Source: Arthrobacter pigmenti
Lineage (GTDB): Bacteria; Actinomycetota; Actinomycetes; Actinomycetales; Micrococcaceae
Length of the DNA: 64,000 bases
Reading direction: 5' to 3'
Assembly: GCF_011927905.1 (NCBI RefSeq)
Contig: NZ_JAATJL010000001.1
Location: 558,001 to 622,000, forward strand
Part shown: positions 45,238-53,034 of the stretch, piece by piece
Position numbering within the stretch: position 1 is the stretch's first letter
Layout: each line of letters opens with the position of its first letter
Notes under the pieces: generated by a model
What the model saw: the letters and a program-made list of their open reading frames with translations, nothing else
Databases searched by the model: none
Told to the model about the DNA's origin: nothing
Made by a program: the position numbers and the translations under genes

Positions 45238-46935
45238 ATGACCAGGACAACACGTCACCACTCCTCAGCACGAGCAGGGCACACCCCTCCGCGGCTGGAC
45301 AAAGGTGCCATGCGCATTGTTGCGCTTGGCGGGCTCGAGGAAATCGGCCGCAACATGACCGTGTTCGAGTACGCGGGCAAGCTACTCATCGTCGACTGCG
45401 GCGTTCTCTTCCCCGAAGAGCACCACCCGGGCGTGGACCTCATCCTCCCCGACTTCTCCTACCTACGGGACAGGCTGGACGACGTCGTCGGGCTGGTATT
45501 GACCCACGGCCACGAAGACCACATCGGCGCCGTTCCATACCTACTCCGCGAACGCGCTGACATCCCCGTGATCTCCGCGAAGCTCACCCTCGCCTTCATC
45601 AAGACCAAACTGCAGGAACACCGCATCACCGCCAAGACCGTACAGGTCAAGGAAGGCGACCGGAAGAAGTTCGGGCCGTTCGACCTCGAGTTCCTCGCCG
45701 TCAACCACTCCATCCCCGACGGGCTCGCCGTCGCCATCCGCACTCCGGCCGGGCTTGTCCTTGCCACCGGTGACTTCAAGATGGACCAGTTCCCCCTCGA
45801 CGGCCGCATCACGGACCTTGCCGGATTCGCCCGGCTCGGCGAGGAAGGCGTGGACCTGTTCCTGCCCGACTCCACCAACGCCGACGTCCCCGGCTTCCAG
45901 ATCTCCGAGCAGGACCTCGCGCCGGCCATCGACGAGGTGTTCCGCACCGCCCCGCGCCGCATCATCGTCTCGAGCTTCGCCAGCCACATCCACCGCATCC
46001 AGCAGGTCATCGACGCCGCCCACCTGTACCACCGGAAGGTGGCCTTCGTGGGCCGCTCCATGGTGCGGAACATGAAGACCGCCCGCGAACTCGGCTACCT
46101 GAAGGTGCCCCGCGGACTGCTGGTGGACTTCAAGGAACTCGACAAGATGGATCCGAAGAAGGCCGTCATCATCTGCACCGGCTCACAGGGCGAGCCGATG
46201 GCAGCGCTGGCGCGCATGGCCAGCCAGGATCACATGATTGACCTCACCCAGGGCGACACCGTGCTGCTGGCCAGCTCCCTCATTCCCGGCAATGAGACCT
46301 CCATCTACCGGCTCATTAACGACCTCACCAAGCTCGGCGCAAACGTGGTGCACAAGGGCAACGCGAAGGTCCACGTCTCCGGCCACGCCAGCGCCGGCGA
46401 ACTGGTCTACTGCTACAACCTCGTCCGCCCCCGCAACGTCATGCCCGTTCACGGCGAACACCGCCACCTCAAGGCGAACGCCGAACTCGCGGTCAGGACC
46501 GGCGTGGACCCGAAGAGGGCCCTCGTGGTCGAGGACGGCACCACGATCGATCTGAAGGACGGCGTTGCCCGCGTCTCGGGAAAGGTCACCGCGGATTACG
46601 TGTACGTCGAGAACATGGTGGCCGGCGCTGCGACCGAGGAGTCGCTGCAGGACCGCATCCGCCTCGCCGAAGACGGCGCCATGACCGTTCTCGCCATCGT
46701 GGACCCGGACACCGGCAAACTCGAGGAGAATCCCGAGTTCTTCCCCGTGGGCTTTGCTCCGACGACCGCCGAACTTGAGAAGGCCACCGGCATCGTGGAG
46801 AAGACACTCGCCGGACTCAAGCGTGAAAAGACCGGGCCGGACGCGGAGAAGGCTATCGCTGATGACCTGATCCGTTGGTCGGACAGGTCACTGCGGCGCA
46901 AGCCCGTTGTCACCGTCATTATCGTGGACGCGTAA
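45238..46935 (+). CDS. rnj: Ribonuclease J
   Basis: 565 residues, full length. Metallo-beta-lactamase core: LGGLEEIGRNM, then LTHGHEDHIGAVPYL (HxHxDH zinc site), VLATGDFKMDQ. The beta-CASP domain has the DSTNAD and SFASHIHRIQQ motifs, and ICTGSQGEPMAALARMA leads to SGHASAGEL and VMPVHGEHRHLKANAELA. It is the 5'-3' exo/endoribonuclease of mRNA decay and rRNA maturation in actinobacteria. In relatives it often follows dapA; here dapA is absent and the upstream gene is the GH43-like one. A housekeeping gene, it marks the edge between accessory loci. Confidence 0.96.
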   Translation: MTRTTRHHSSARAGHTPPRLDKGAMRIVALGGLEEIGRNMTVFEYAGKLLIVDCGVLFPEEHHPGVDLILPDFSYLRDRLDDVVGLVLTHGHEDHIGAVPYLLRERADIPVISAKLTLAFIKTKLQEHRITAKTVQVKEGDRKKFGPFDLEFLAVNHSIPDGLAVAIRTPAGLVLATGDFKMDQFPLDGRITDLAGFARLGEEGVDLFLPDSTNADVPGFQISEQDLAPAIDEVFRTAPRRIIVSSFASHIHRIQQVIDAAHLYHRKVAFVGRSMVRNMKTARELGYLKVPRGLLVDFKELDKMDPKKAVIICTGSQGEPMAALARMASQDHMIDLTQGDTVLLASSLIPGNETSIYRLINDLTKLGANVVHKGNAKVHVSGHASAGELVYCYNLVRPRNVMPVHGEHRHLKANAELAVRTGVDPKRALVVEDGTTIDLKDGVARVSGKVTADYVYVENMVAGAATEESLQDRIRLAEDGAMTVLAIVDPDTGKLEENPEFFPVGFAPTTAELEKATGIVEKTLAGLKREKTGPDAEKAIADDLIRWSDRSLRRKPVVTVIIVDA

Positions 46936-46940
46936 GGATT

Positions 46941-46961
46941 CTGAGGGATTTGATCCCTCAG
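46941..46961 (+). terminator. RNase J terminator hairpin
   Basis: Stem ctgagggat/atccctcag with a TTG loop, 5 bp after the stop codon. Short but perfect; no T-tract. Confidence 0.75.
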
Positions 46962-46991
46962 TGAGGCTGGCCGCAAGAAGTAGTATGGGGC

Positions 46992-47267
46992 ATGGCAATC
47001 GCTAAGGTCACGAGTCAGGGAAGAGTCACCATTCCTCTGGAAATTCGGCAGCAGCTCGCGCTCGAGACCGGGTCAAAGGTCGAGTTCGAGCTGGCAGGTA
47101 CAGGCGCTGCCGTGATGAAGCCAGTTCGTTCGTCGTTGAAGTCTCGTCAAGGCGTCTTCCGCGAATCTCGGCGGAAGCCGATTTCCCTAAAAGAGCTGGA
47201 GGAAGCGATAGCGGCGGAGGCTGGAAGTGGCATGCCGGAGAAGCCGTTATCCGACGCCTCCACATGA
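46992..47267 (+). CDS. AbrB/MazE-type antitoxin
   Basis: 91 residues. AKVTSQGRVTIPLEIRQQLAL and GSKVEFEL are the swapped-hairpin DNA-binding core; the C-terminal tail (SRQGVFRESRRKPISLKELEEAI) should wrap the toxin. It neutralises a PIN-domain nuclease and represses the operon. Its stop overlaps the toxin ATG (ATGA). The toxin is frameshifted, so the antitoxin may now be an orphan. Confidence 0.88.
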   Translation: MAIAKVTSQGRVTIPLEIRQQLALETGSKVEFELAGTGAAVMKPVRSSLKSRQGVFRESRRKPISLKELEEAIAAEAGSGMPEKPLSDAST

Positions 47268-47642
47268 TCGGTGTCGATACCAACGTATTGGTTCGCTATC
47301 TCGTTGAGGATGATCCCCCGCAGTCCACTGCGGCAGCTGAATTGTTCGAGACGTTCTCGGCGGAGATTCCCGGATACCTCAGCCTGATTGTTCTCGTGGA
47401 AACTTTCTGGGTACTCCGACGTGCGTACAAAGTCGGCCATTCCGAAATTGCGAGTGCCCCCGGTAGCCCTTGCGTCGTCCGAAGAAATCGTGGTGGAACA
47501 GTCCGATCTCGTCCGACAGGCGGCCCGCCAAGCTGCCGAGGGCTACGATTTCGCCGACGCGCTGATATCCCTCGGTGCGAAAGAGCGGGGTTGCGAGTAC
47601 ACCGCCACCTTCGACGCCCGCGCCGTGCAGGGAAGAGGCTGA
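47264..47642 (+). pseudogene. VapC-type PIN-domain toxin with a frameshift
   Basis: The N-terminal half reads MIGVDTNVLVRYLVEDDP with the first catalytic Asp and SLIVLVETFWVLRRAYKVG with the conserved Glu. Near 47457-47461, a run of five C, homology jumps frame: VALASSEEIVVEQSDLVRQAA and GYDFADALISLGAKERGC, carrying the later Asp residues, are in another frame and end at 47642. One base change in the C-run would restore a normal about 130-residue VapC. Either it is a real loss of a toxin or a sequencing error. The ATG overlaps the antitoxin stop. Confidence 0.85.
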
Positions 47643-47769
47643 TCAGCTGAACCTACTCGCCTCCGCCGCCATCCGGTGCGTCCGCGTCGATGGAGCCCGC
47701 GTCCTCGGACAGGCACCAATGGCGGTGTCATCCTCTTCGTAAAACATGTAGAGTGGTCATCCATACAGG

Positions 47770-47785
47770 TCAGACCACCTGATAA
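47770..47785. promoter_or_regulatory. Shared operator, copy 1 (before the DhaK-like gene)
   Basis: TCAGACCACCTGATAA, identical over 16 bases to copy 2. Its ends form TCAG-N5-CTGA. It is 68 bp upstream of the DhaK-like start. GTGGTC occurs 14 bases upstream of GACCAC here, giving a second possible dyad. A GntR/FCD regulator encoded in the same cluster is the likely binder. Confidence 0.7.
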
Positions 47786-47853
47786 GCCTACCTCAGTATG
47801 TGATGTCAGTGTATCGACCTTCGGAGATTCTGACGACGATGTCTGGAGGATGC

Positions 47854-48855
47854 ATGAAGAAGTTTATGAACCAGCCCGCCACAGTGGTGGACGACTATTT
47901 GCGCGGACTTGCTGGAGCGCACCGTTCCATCGTTGAGTGGGATTCCGAAAACCGGGTGCTTCAGCGTCGGGACGGCCCCTCAAAAGCGAAGGTGGGCCTC
48001 GTGGGAGGCGGAGGGTCGGGCTGTGAACCAACCCATACCGGTTTTGTAGGCTACGGAATGCTCGACGCCGCTGCCCCCGGTCAAATATTCACCTCACCCG
48101 GTCCAAACCAGATTGTCGCCGCGACGCGAAGGGCAAATCAGGGCAAAGGGGTGCTGCACGTCATCAAGAACTTCACGGGTGAGGTGATGAACTTCGGAAT
48201 GGCCGAAGAGATCCTTTACTTCGAAGACATTGATGTGGCGCAGGTGATCGTCAATGATGACGTCTCCATTCCTGACGATGGCGAAACCGCCGGTAGGAGA
48301 GGGCTCGGCGCCACCGTATTCGTCGAGAAGATCGCCGGTGCAGCCGCCGAACAGGGGTACGACCTGGCTTCCGTTAAGGCGCTGGCGGAGCGCGTTATCG
48401 CCCGATCCGGAACGTTCAGTGTTGGGTTGTCGTCCTGCACCTCTCCGGCAAGGGGGAAGCCGGTCTACGAACTGGGGGATGCTGAGATGGACCTCGGGAT
48501 TGGAATCAGCGGCGAACCCGGACGCGAGCGGGTACCTCTCGGGACGGCCCAAGAGACAGCCGACATCATGGCCAACGAGGTCCTTTCGGATCTCGCACCG
48601 CCGCAGGGTGCGGAGCTGCTCATGTTGGTGAATGGCATGGGTGGAACGCCACACCAGGAGCTGTATCTGCTTGCCGGGGAGCTCGCGGAGGCCGCGATTT
48701 CCCGCGGTTTCTCCGTTGAGCGCCAATTGGTGGGCAGCTTTGTCACTTCTCTTGACCAGGCTGGGGCAGCGGTGACCTTCCTTCAGCTTGATGACGAACT
48801 GAAGCGTCTTTGGGATGCACCTGTAGAAACTGTTGCGCTGCGATGGGGGAGATGA
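47854..48855 (+). CDS. DhaK-like kinase subunit with a replaced catalytic triad
   Basis: 333 residues, the length of DhaK, and alignable throughout. In E. coli DhaK the substrate is held covalently by His230, with His56 and Asp109 as acid/base. Here GGGSG-C-EPTHTG has Cys57 for His56, KNFTG-E-VMNFGMA has Glu110 for Asp109, and GIGI-S-GEPG has Ser219 for His230. The surrounding motifs are intact. Such a protein cannot form the hemiaminal used for dihydroxyacetone. It may phosphorylate another substrate by another mechanism, or bind without catalysis. The DhaL partner follows with a 4-bp overlap. ATG at 47854 has GGAGG close by; an ATG at 47866 is an alternative. An operator lies upstream. Confidence 0.9.
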   Translation: MKKFMNQPATVVDDYLRGLAGAHRSIVEWDSENRVLQRRDGPSKAKVGLVGGGGSGCEPTHTGFVGYGMLDAAAPGQIFTSPGPNQIVAATRRANQGKGVLHVIKNFTGEVMNFGMAEEILYFEDIDVAQVIVNDDVSIPDDGETAGRRGLGATVFVEKIAGAAAEQGYDLASVKALAERVIARSGTFSVGLSSCTSPARGKPVYELGDAEMDLGIGISGEPGRERVPLGTAQETADIMANEVLSDLAPPQGAELLMLVNGMGGTPHQELYLLAGELAEAAISRGFSVERQLVGSFVTSLDQAGAAVTFLQLDDELKRLWDAPVETVALRWGR

Positions 48856-49559
48856 TGGACATGACTGTGGAATACGGAGAAATCACGCGGGCAGACCTCG
48901 ACCGCTGGATTCGGGAATTCGCCCGTCGAATCATCAGCGAGCACGAGTCCCTGAGCGACCTCGACGCGGCAAGCGGCGATGCCGACCACGGGTCCAACAT
49001 GGAGCGTGGCATGACCTCGCTCCTGGAAGCGCTGGGCAACTGGGACCCCGGCCAGTTGCCTGGAACCTTCCTCAAAGAAGTGGGTCTGCATGTTGTCGAA
49101 TCGGTGGGCGGTTCCAGTGGTGCACTCTATGGAACAATCTTCCTTCGGCTCGCGCGCGTTGTAGGGGATGCGCCCGCGGTTAATCAGCGTCTAATGGTCG
49201 AAGCCTTCGAGGCTGCTGCCCAAGGCATTGTGGATAGGGGGAAGGTCAAACGGGGGGACAAGACCATGTTCGATGCCCTGTCGCCTGCAGTTGAAGCATT
49301 GCGTAGTGAGCTGACTGGAGATCGTCAGTCGTGGAATGCGGCATTCCGTGCGGCAGCGACTGCAGCTGAGGGGGGCCGCGATGCGACTGCGGATATGGTG
49401 GCACGTCGCGGAAAATCCAGCTATGCCCGCCTGAAGTCACGAGGCGTGATTGATCCTGGTGCGGCGTCCGCCGCGATGCTGGTATGTGCTGCTGCGGCCA
49501 CCCTGGGTGCTGACCGCGACCGATCCTCGCGGAGTGAGCAAGTCCTGAGGATGTCTTAG
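48852..49559 (+). CDS. DhaL-like nucleotide-binding kinase subunit
   Basis: About 235 residues. DLDAASGDADHGSNMERG keeps the Asp-x4-Asp-x-Asp set that holds the two Mg2+ ions and ADP/ATP in DhaL, and VGGSSGALYGTIFLRLA is the second family block; RGDKTMFDALSPAVEAL and SRGVIDPGAASAAML follow. So the phosphoryl-donor half looks competent although the DhaK-like half is altered. No DhaM (PTS donor) gene is in the window, so ATP may be the donor, as in other actinobacterial two-part kinases (inference). The ATG at 48852 overlaps the previous stop; an ATG at 48861 is also possible. Confidence 0.9.
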   Translation: MMDMTVEYGEITRADLDRWIREFARRIISEHESLSDLDAASGDADHGSNMERGMTSLLEALGNWDPGQLPGTFLKEVGLHVVESVGGSSGALYGTIFLRLARVVGDAPAVNQRLMVEAFEAAAQGIVDRGKVKRGDKTMFDALSPAVEALRSELTGDRQSWNAAFRAAATAAEGGRDATADMVARRGKSSYARLKSRGVIDPGAASAAMLVCAAAATLGADRDRSSRSEQVLRMS

Positions 49560-49648
49560 GTGAGCTCCGACATGGGTGCGTAGGAGTGGGTTCGGCCGTG
49601 AGGATGCCCTGTGGATGCCTTGACAGCACACTGAAAATGCGGAAGAGT

Positions 49649-49664
49649 TCAGACCACCTGATAA
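49649..49664. promoter_or_regulatory. Shared operator, copy 2 (before the PfpI-like gene)
   Basis: TCAGACCACCTGATAA, identical to copy 1, 92 bp upstream of the DJ-1/PfpI-like start and 90 bp after the DhaL-like stop. It implies a second promoter in the cluster. Confidence 0.7.
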
Positions 49665-49755
49665 CCCGGTGATTGTCCCACGACGTGCGGACGCAGAGGC
49701 CGGACGCACTCAGCACATTCTTGACACAACAAAAGCTAGAGAAAGGTACGGACCA

Positions 49756-50379
49756 ATGAGCTTGAACGGATCACGCATTGCACTGTTGATTGAAGATGAA
49801 TACCAAATCCTTGAAGGGTGGTATCCGTTGCTCCGCCTCCAGGAGGCCGGCGCGGAGGTCAAAGTAATTGGCAGTGGGACAAAGAATAGTTACACCAGCA
49901 AAGAGGGCTACCCCATGGAGGTTGATGCGGCAGCAGCCGATGTCAGCGCCAGCGACTTTGACGCAGTGGTGGTTCCCGGAGGGTTTGCGCCGGACAACAT
50001 GCGTCTCCACCCGGAGATGATCAGCCTGGTTCGCGATATCAACCAGTCCGGCAAGCTGGTCAGCGCTATCTGCCACGGTGGATGGGTACTCGTCTCCGCC
50101 GGAGTTCTGAACGGCAAGAGGGCCACCGGTTACCTGCCCATTAAGGATGACGTCCAGAATGCCGGCGGCACCTGGGTTGATGAATCAGTGGTCGAGGACG
50201 GCAACGTAATCACTTCTCGAACTCCGGTGGATCTTCCCAACTTCACCCGGGCCATCATCGCGTACCTCTCCAAGAGCAACGCAGAATCCTCCGGCGGCCA
50301 GACCCGCAGCAACGCAACGGATCTCAGCGGGGATCCGGCTGGTGCGGAGTACGAGGTTGGCGCCAAGGTATCTTCCTAA
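49756..50379 (+). CDS. DJ-1/PfpI superfamily protein
   Basis: 207 residues. RIALLIEDEYQILEGWYPLLRLQEAGAEV at the start, with the active-site Glu near residue 16; FDAVVVPGGFAPD; and the nucleophile elbow SAICHGGWVLVSAG with Cys and His. The last about 30 residues are a Ser/Gly/Asn-rich tail not typical of the family. Members act as deglycases, glyoxalases or chaperones and defend against reactive carbonyls. In a sugar-oxidation cluster it may deal with reactive dicarbonyl by-products (inference). A strong hairpin follows the stop. Confidence 0.85.
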   Translation: MSLNGSRIALLIEDEYQILEGWYPLLRLQEAGAEVKVIGSGTKNSYTSKEGYPMEVDAAAADVSASDFDAVVVPGGFAPDNMRLHPEMISLVRDINQSGKLVSAICHGGWVLVSAGVLNGKRATGYLPIKDDVQNAGGTWVDESVVEDGNVITSRTPVDLPNFTRAIIAYLSKSNAESSGGQTRSNATDLSGDPAGAEYEVGAKVSS

Positions 50380-50402
50380 CCGCCCATAGCGGTTGAACCT
50401 TT

Positions 50403-50443
50403 GACCAGTGCCGGATCGGACGGAGAGCGGTCCGGCACTGGTC
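50403..50443 (+). terminator. Terminator hairpin after the PfpI-like gene
   Basis: Perfect 13-bp stem gaccagtgccgga/tccggcactggtc with a 15-base loop, 23 bp after the stop. The GMC gene that follows probably has its own promoter in 50444-50541, or is read by leakage; no operator core is seen there. Confidence 0.78.
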
Positions 50444-50541
50444 CAAGATAGGCAATCCCATCGAATGATGACGGAATCTATCAAAACCACAGCGTCGGCG
50501 TTATCGGCACGCCGGCGTCGCATTCCAAAAAGGAGAATTCA

Positions 50542-52218
50542 GTGGCTACAAAGAAGAAGCCTGATGCAGTCGACGCGGTGATCGTGGGACTGGGTGCTAA
50601 TGGAGGCACGGCGGCGAAGGTCTTGAGCGAGGCCGGCCTGAAGGTCGTGGGATTCGACCGGGGACCATGGCTCCGCGCTCATGAGCACTTTTCGGGTGAC
50701 GAGCTGAAGTTCGTCAACCGCAATTACATGTGGCCGGATCCGGCCCTGTTTCCCCGTACCCTCCGATATTCGGAGGATGAGGAAGCCCAGCGCTTTGCCT
50801 TTTCTCCCCTCCCCCAAATGGTAGGTGGAGGAACCAACCACTGGGCAGGCTGGGTACCCAGGCCTCGCGAGTCGGACTTCATGCTGCGTTCCCTCCATGG
50901 CGACGTCGATGGCATGTCCCTTGCCGACTGGCCGTTCCGCTACGAGCACCTCGAGCCGTACCTAACCAAGGTGGAGTGGGCCTTCGGAGTTTCGGGCATC
51001 GCGGGCGCCGACAAGTATGAACCGTACCGTTCCAAAGGATACCCAAGTCCGCCGCTGCGGCCAACCCGCTATGGCAAGCGGTTTTACGACGCCTGCAACA
51101 AGATGGGCATCAATGCGTTCCCGATCCCGCACGCCATGGTCACCAACAACCACAACGGCCGTGATCCATTCAACAAGACCAGTTTCTGGAACCAGTATGG
51201 CGATCCCTCTGGGGCCCGTTCCAACATCCTGACCACGTTCATCCCGGAAGCTGTCGCAACCGGCAACTTTGAAGTCCGCGCCGAGAGCTTCGTCAGCCGG
51301 GTCAAGATGGGCAAAAACGGGAAGGCTTCCGGTGTGGTGTACACCGATCCCGAAGGCAATGAGGTGGAACAGGACGCCAAGGTTGTCATTCTCGCTCTCG
51401 GCGCCATCGAATCGGCACGGTTGCTATTGCTCTCGCGCACTCCGGACCACCCGGACGGCCTTGCCAACTCATCAGGCCTGGTGGGCAAGAACGCCACCTT
51501 CCATGAGTACTTGTTCGCGGTGGGACTTTTCGATAATGAGATCGACGAGCCACTCAACGGCTTCGCCGGAAACTACATCTCCGGCGGCTCCCTCGAGTTC
51601 TACGAAACGGACGAGAATCGCGGCCACCTCGGAGGGTGCATTATCTCGGCATCCCAGACATGTCATCCGATCAACTGGGTGTTCCCGGGAAGGCCAACTT
51701 GGGGCGAAGCCCTGAAGGATGCGGACCGGAACTACTACAACTACGCGATGAAAATCGGCTTGATTCTGCATGATATGCCGGTTGAATCCAACCGCGTGGA
51801 CCTTGACCCAACCGTCAAGGACGCGTGGGGACTGCCCGTTGCCCGGATCACCCACAAGCCGCATGCCAACGACATTGCGATGGGCAAGTGGCAGGTGGAC
51901 AAAAACGCGGAGATCCTCGAGGCCGCCGGGGCACGCAAGACCGTCCCGGTTTACCTGGACAAAATGACCGGCAACACCTGCCACCAACACGGAACCGCCC
52001 GTATGGGCTTCGATGCTGCCAAGAGTGTGCTGAATGAGTGGGGACAGGCGCACGACGTCGAAAACCTCTTCGTGGTGGACGGCTCCGGCTTCCCGACCTC
52101 AACCGGTGTAAACCCGACGCTGACGATGATGGCCAACGCGTGGCGCTGCTCGGATTACATTGCGAATACGTACTCCAAGGGCCGCGTTGAGCGCCTCAAA
52201 CCGCTGGTCGCATCCTAA
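50542..52218 (+). CDS. GMC-family sugar dehydrogenase (gluconate 2-dehydrogenase large-subunit-like)
   Basis: 558 residues. FAD motif AVIVGLGANGGTAAKVLSEAGLKVV at the N-terminus, with Glu replaced by Asp at the ribose site (GFDRGPW); the substrate domain has MVGGGTNHWAGWVPRP; the C-terminal GNTCHQHGTARMGFD with the catalytic His, then VDGSGFPTSTGVNPTLTMMANAW with the Asn. Members oxidise the C1 or C2 of sugars or sugar acids. GTG start with AAAAAGGAGA upstream. No Tat or Sec signal is visible in it or in its partner subunit. No cytochrome subunit is encoded here, so the electron acceptor is open. Confidence 0.9.
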   Translation: MATKKKPDAVDAVIVGLGANGGTAAKVLSEAGLKVVGFDRGPWLRAHEHFSGDELKFVNRNYMWPDPALFPRTLRYSEDEEAQRFAFSPLPQMVGGGTNHWAGWVPRPRESDFMLRSLHGDVDGMSLADWPFRYEHLEPYLTKVEWAFGVSGIAGADKYEPYRSKGYPSPPLRPTRYGKRFYDACNKMGINAFPIPHAMVTNNHNGRDPFNKTSFWNQYGDPSGARSNILTTFIPEAVATGNFEVRAESFVSRVKMGKNGKASGVVYTDPEGNEVEQDAKVVILALGAIESARLLLLSRTPDHPDGLANSSGLVGKNATFHEYLFAVGLFDNEIDEPLNGFAGNYISGGSLEFYETDENRGHLGGCIISASQTCHPINWVFPGRPTWGEALKDADRNYYNYAMKIGLILHDMPVESNRVDLDPTVKDAWGLPVARITHKPHANDIAMGKWQVDKNAEILEAAGARKTVPVYLDKMTGNTCHQHGTARMGFDAAKSVLNEWGQAHDVENLFVVDGSGFPTSTGVNPTLTMMANAWRCSDYIANTYSKGRVERLKPLVAS

Positions 52219-52234
52219 GGAAAGGGAAAGGGAC

Positions 52235-52948
52235 ATGACTCTTAAATCAGATTGGGAGATTGCTGGCGAACCGGTGGATCCAGACTCGACCGAACGATTG
52301 TTCTTCACTCAACACGAGTGGGACACGGTTGAAGCGGCCACCGCAAGGATAATGCCCACCGATCACGATCCGGGCGCTAGGGAGGCTCGCGTGGTGGTGT
52401 TCATTGACCGCTACGTGTCAGGGATCGATTACGTGTTTGCCGCGGCGGACGGATCGGGCTTCCTCAAAATGTCGGGCAGGGCGGCTGATGCGTGGCGTGG
52501 ACGGCAGTTCAGGATGCAGGCACTGTACCGCAGGGGAGTCACGGAGCTTGACGCTCTCGCGCGGGAAGTTGGTGGGAAGTCCTTCGTGGATCTCACTGAC
52601 GATCAGCAGGATGAGGTGTTTATCCGGATGTCCGGGGCACCGAAGCCCGCCAAGGTCACCCACGGCACCAAGGAACCCGTTACCACCTTCCTGCAGGGCA
52701 GCTTCGACGAGGACCTGCCCTTCTTTGAGACGCTTTGCCTCCATACCAGGCAGGGCTTCTACAGCGATCCCGTCTATGGGGGAAACAAGGACCAGATGGG
52801 ATGGAAGGTCATTGGCTTCCCTGGCCCGAAGTCCCTCAAAGACACCATGGATGGCACGTACGACACCACAGAGTACTTTCACCAGGACGATTACGACTGG
52901 TATGACCTCATTCCGCATCTGAGGGTCTCAATGCCCCGTGCGGAGTAA
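52235..52948 (+). CDS. Gluconate 2-dehydrogenase subunit 3-like protein
   Basis: 237 residues. FFTQHEWDTVEAATARIMPTDHDPGAREARVVVFIDRYV is the family start, and FFETLCLHTRQGFYSDPVYGGNKDQMGWKVIGFPG the most conserved block. It usually forms a complex with the FAD subunit and carries a Tat signal for both; here the N-terminus (MTLKSDWEIAGEPV) has none. ATG at 52235, with AAAGGGAAAGG upstream, 16 bp after the GMC stop. A very strong terminator closes the unit. Confidence 0.88.
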   Translation: MTLKSDWEIAGEPVDPDSTERLFFTQHEWDTVEAATARIMPTDHDPGAREARVVVFIDRYVSGIDYVFAAADGSGFLKMSGRAADAWRGRQFRMQALYRRGVTELDALAREVGGKSFVDLTDDQQDEVFIRMSGAPKPAKVTHGTKEPVTTFLQGSFDEDLPFFETLCLHTRQGFYSDPVYGGNKDQMGWKVIGFPGPKSLKDTMDGTYDTTEYFHQDDYDWYDLIPHLRVSMPRAE

Positions 52949-52960
52949 CTGAAACACCCA

Positions 52961-53000
52961 GGGTTGGGCCGGTTCTTCACTTGAAGAACCGGCCCAACCC
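52961..53000 (+). terminator. Strong terminator with a 19-bp perfect stem
   Basis: GGGTTGGGCCGGTTCTTCA and its exact complement separated by two bases, 12 bp after the subunit 3 stop. In practice the loop would open to 4 bases or more. It separates the dehydrogenase genes from the dehydratase gene. Confidence 0.88.
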
Positions 53001-53034
53001 GCTAAAGCAACTATTTCGTGAAAGGACAGTGAGC

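Noticed and set aside
45011..45271. Reverse-strand peptide beginning MLRSGDVLSWSWDPISISGG between the GH43-like gene and RNase J
   Set aside because: Short, overlaps the RNase J start, no recognised family; kept only as a possible fragment.
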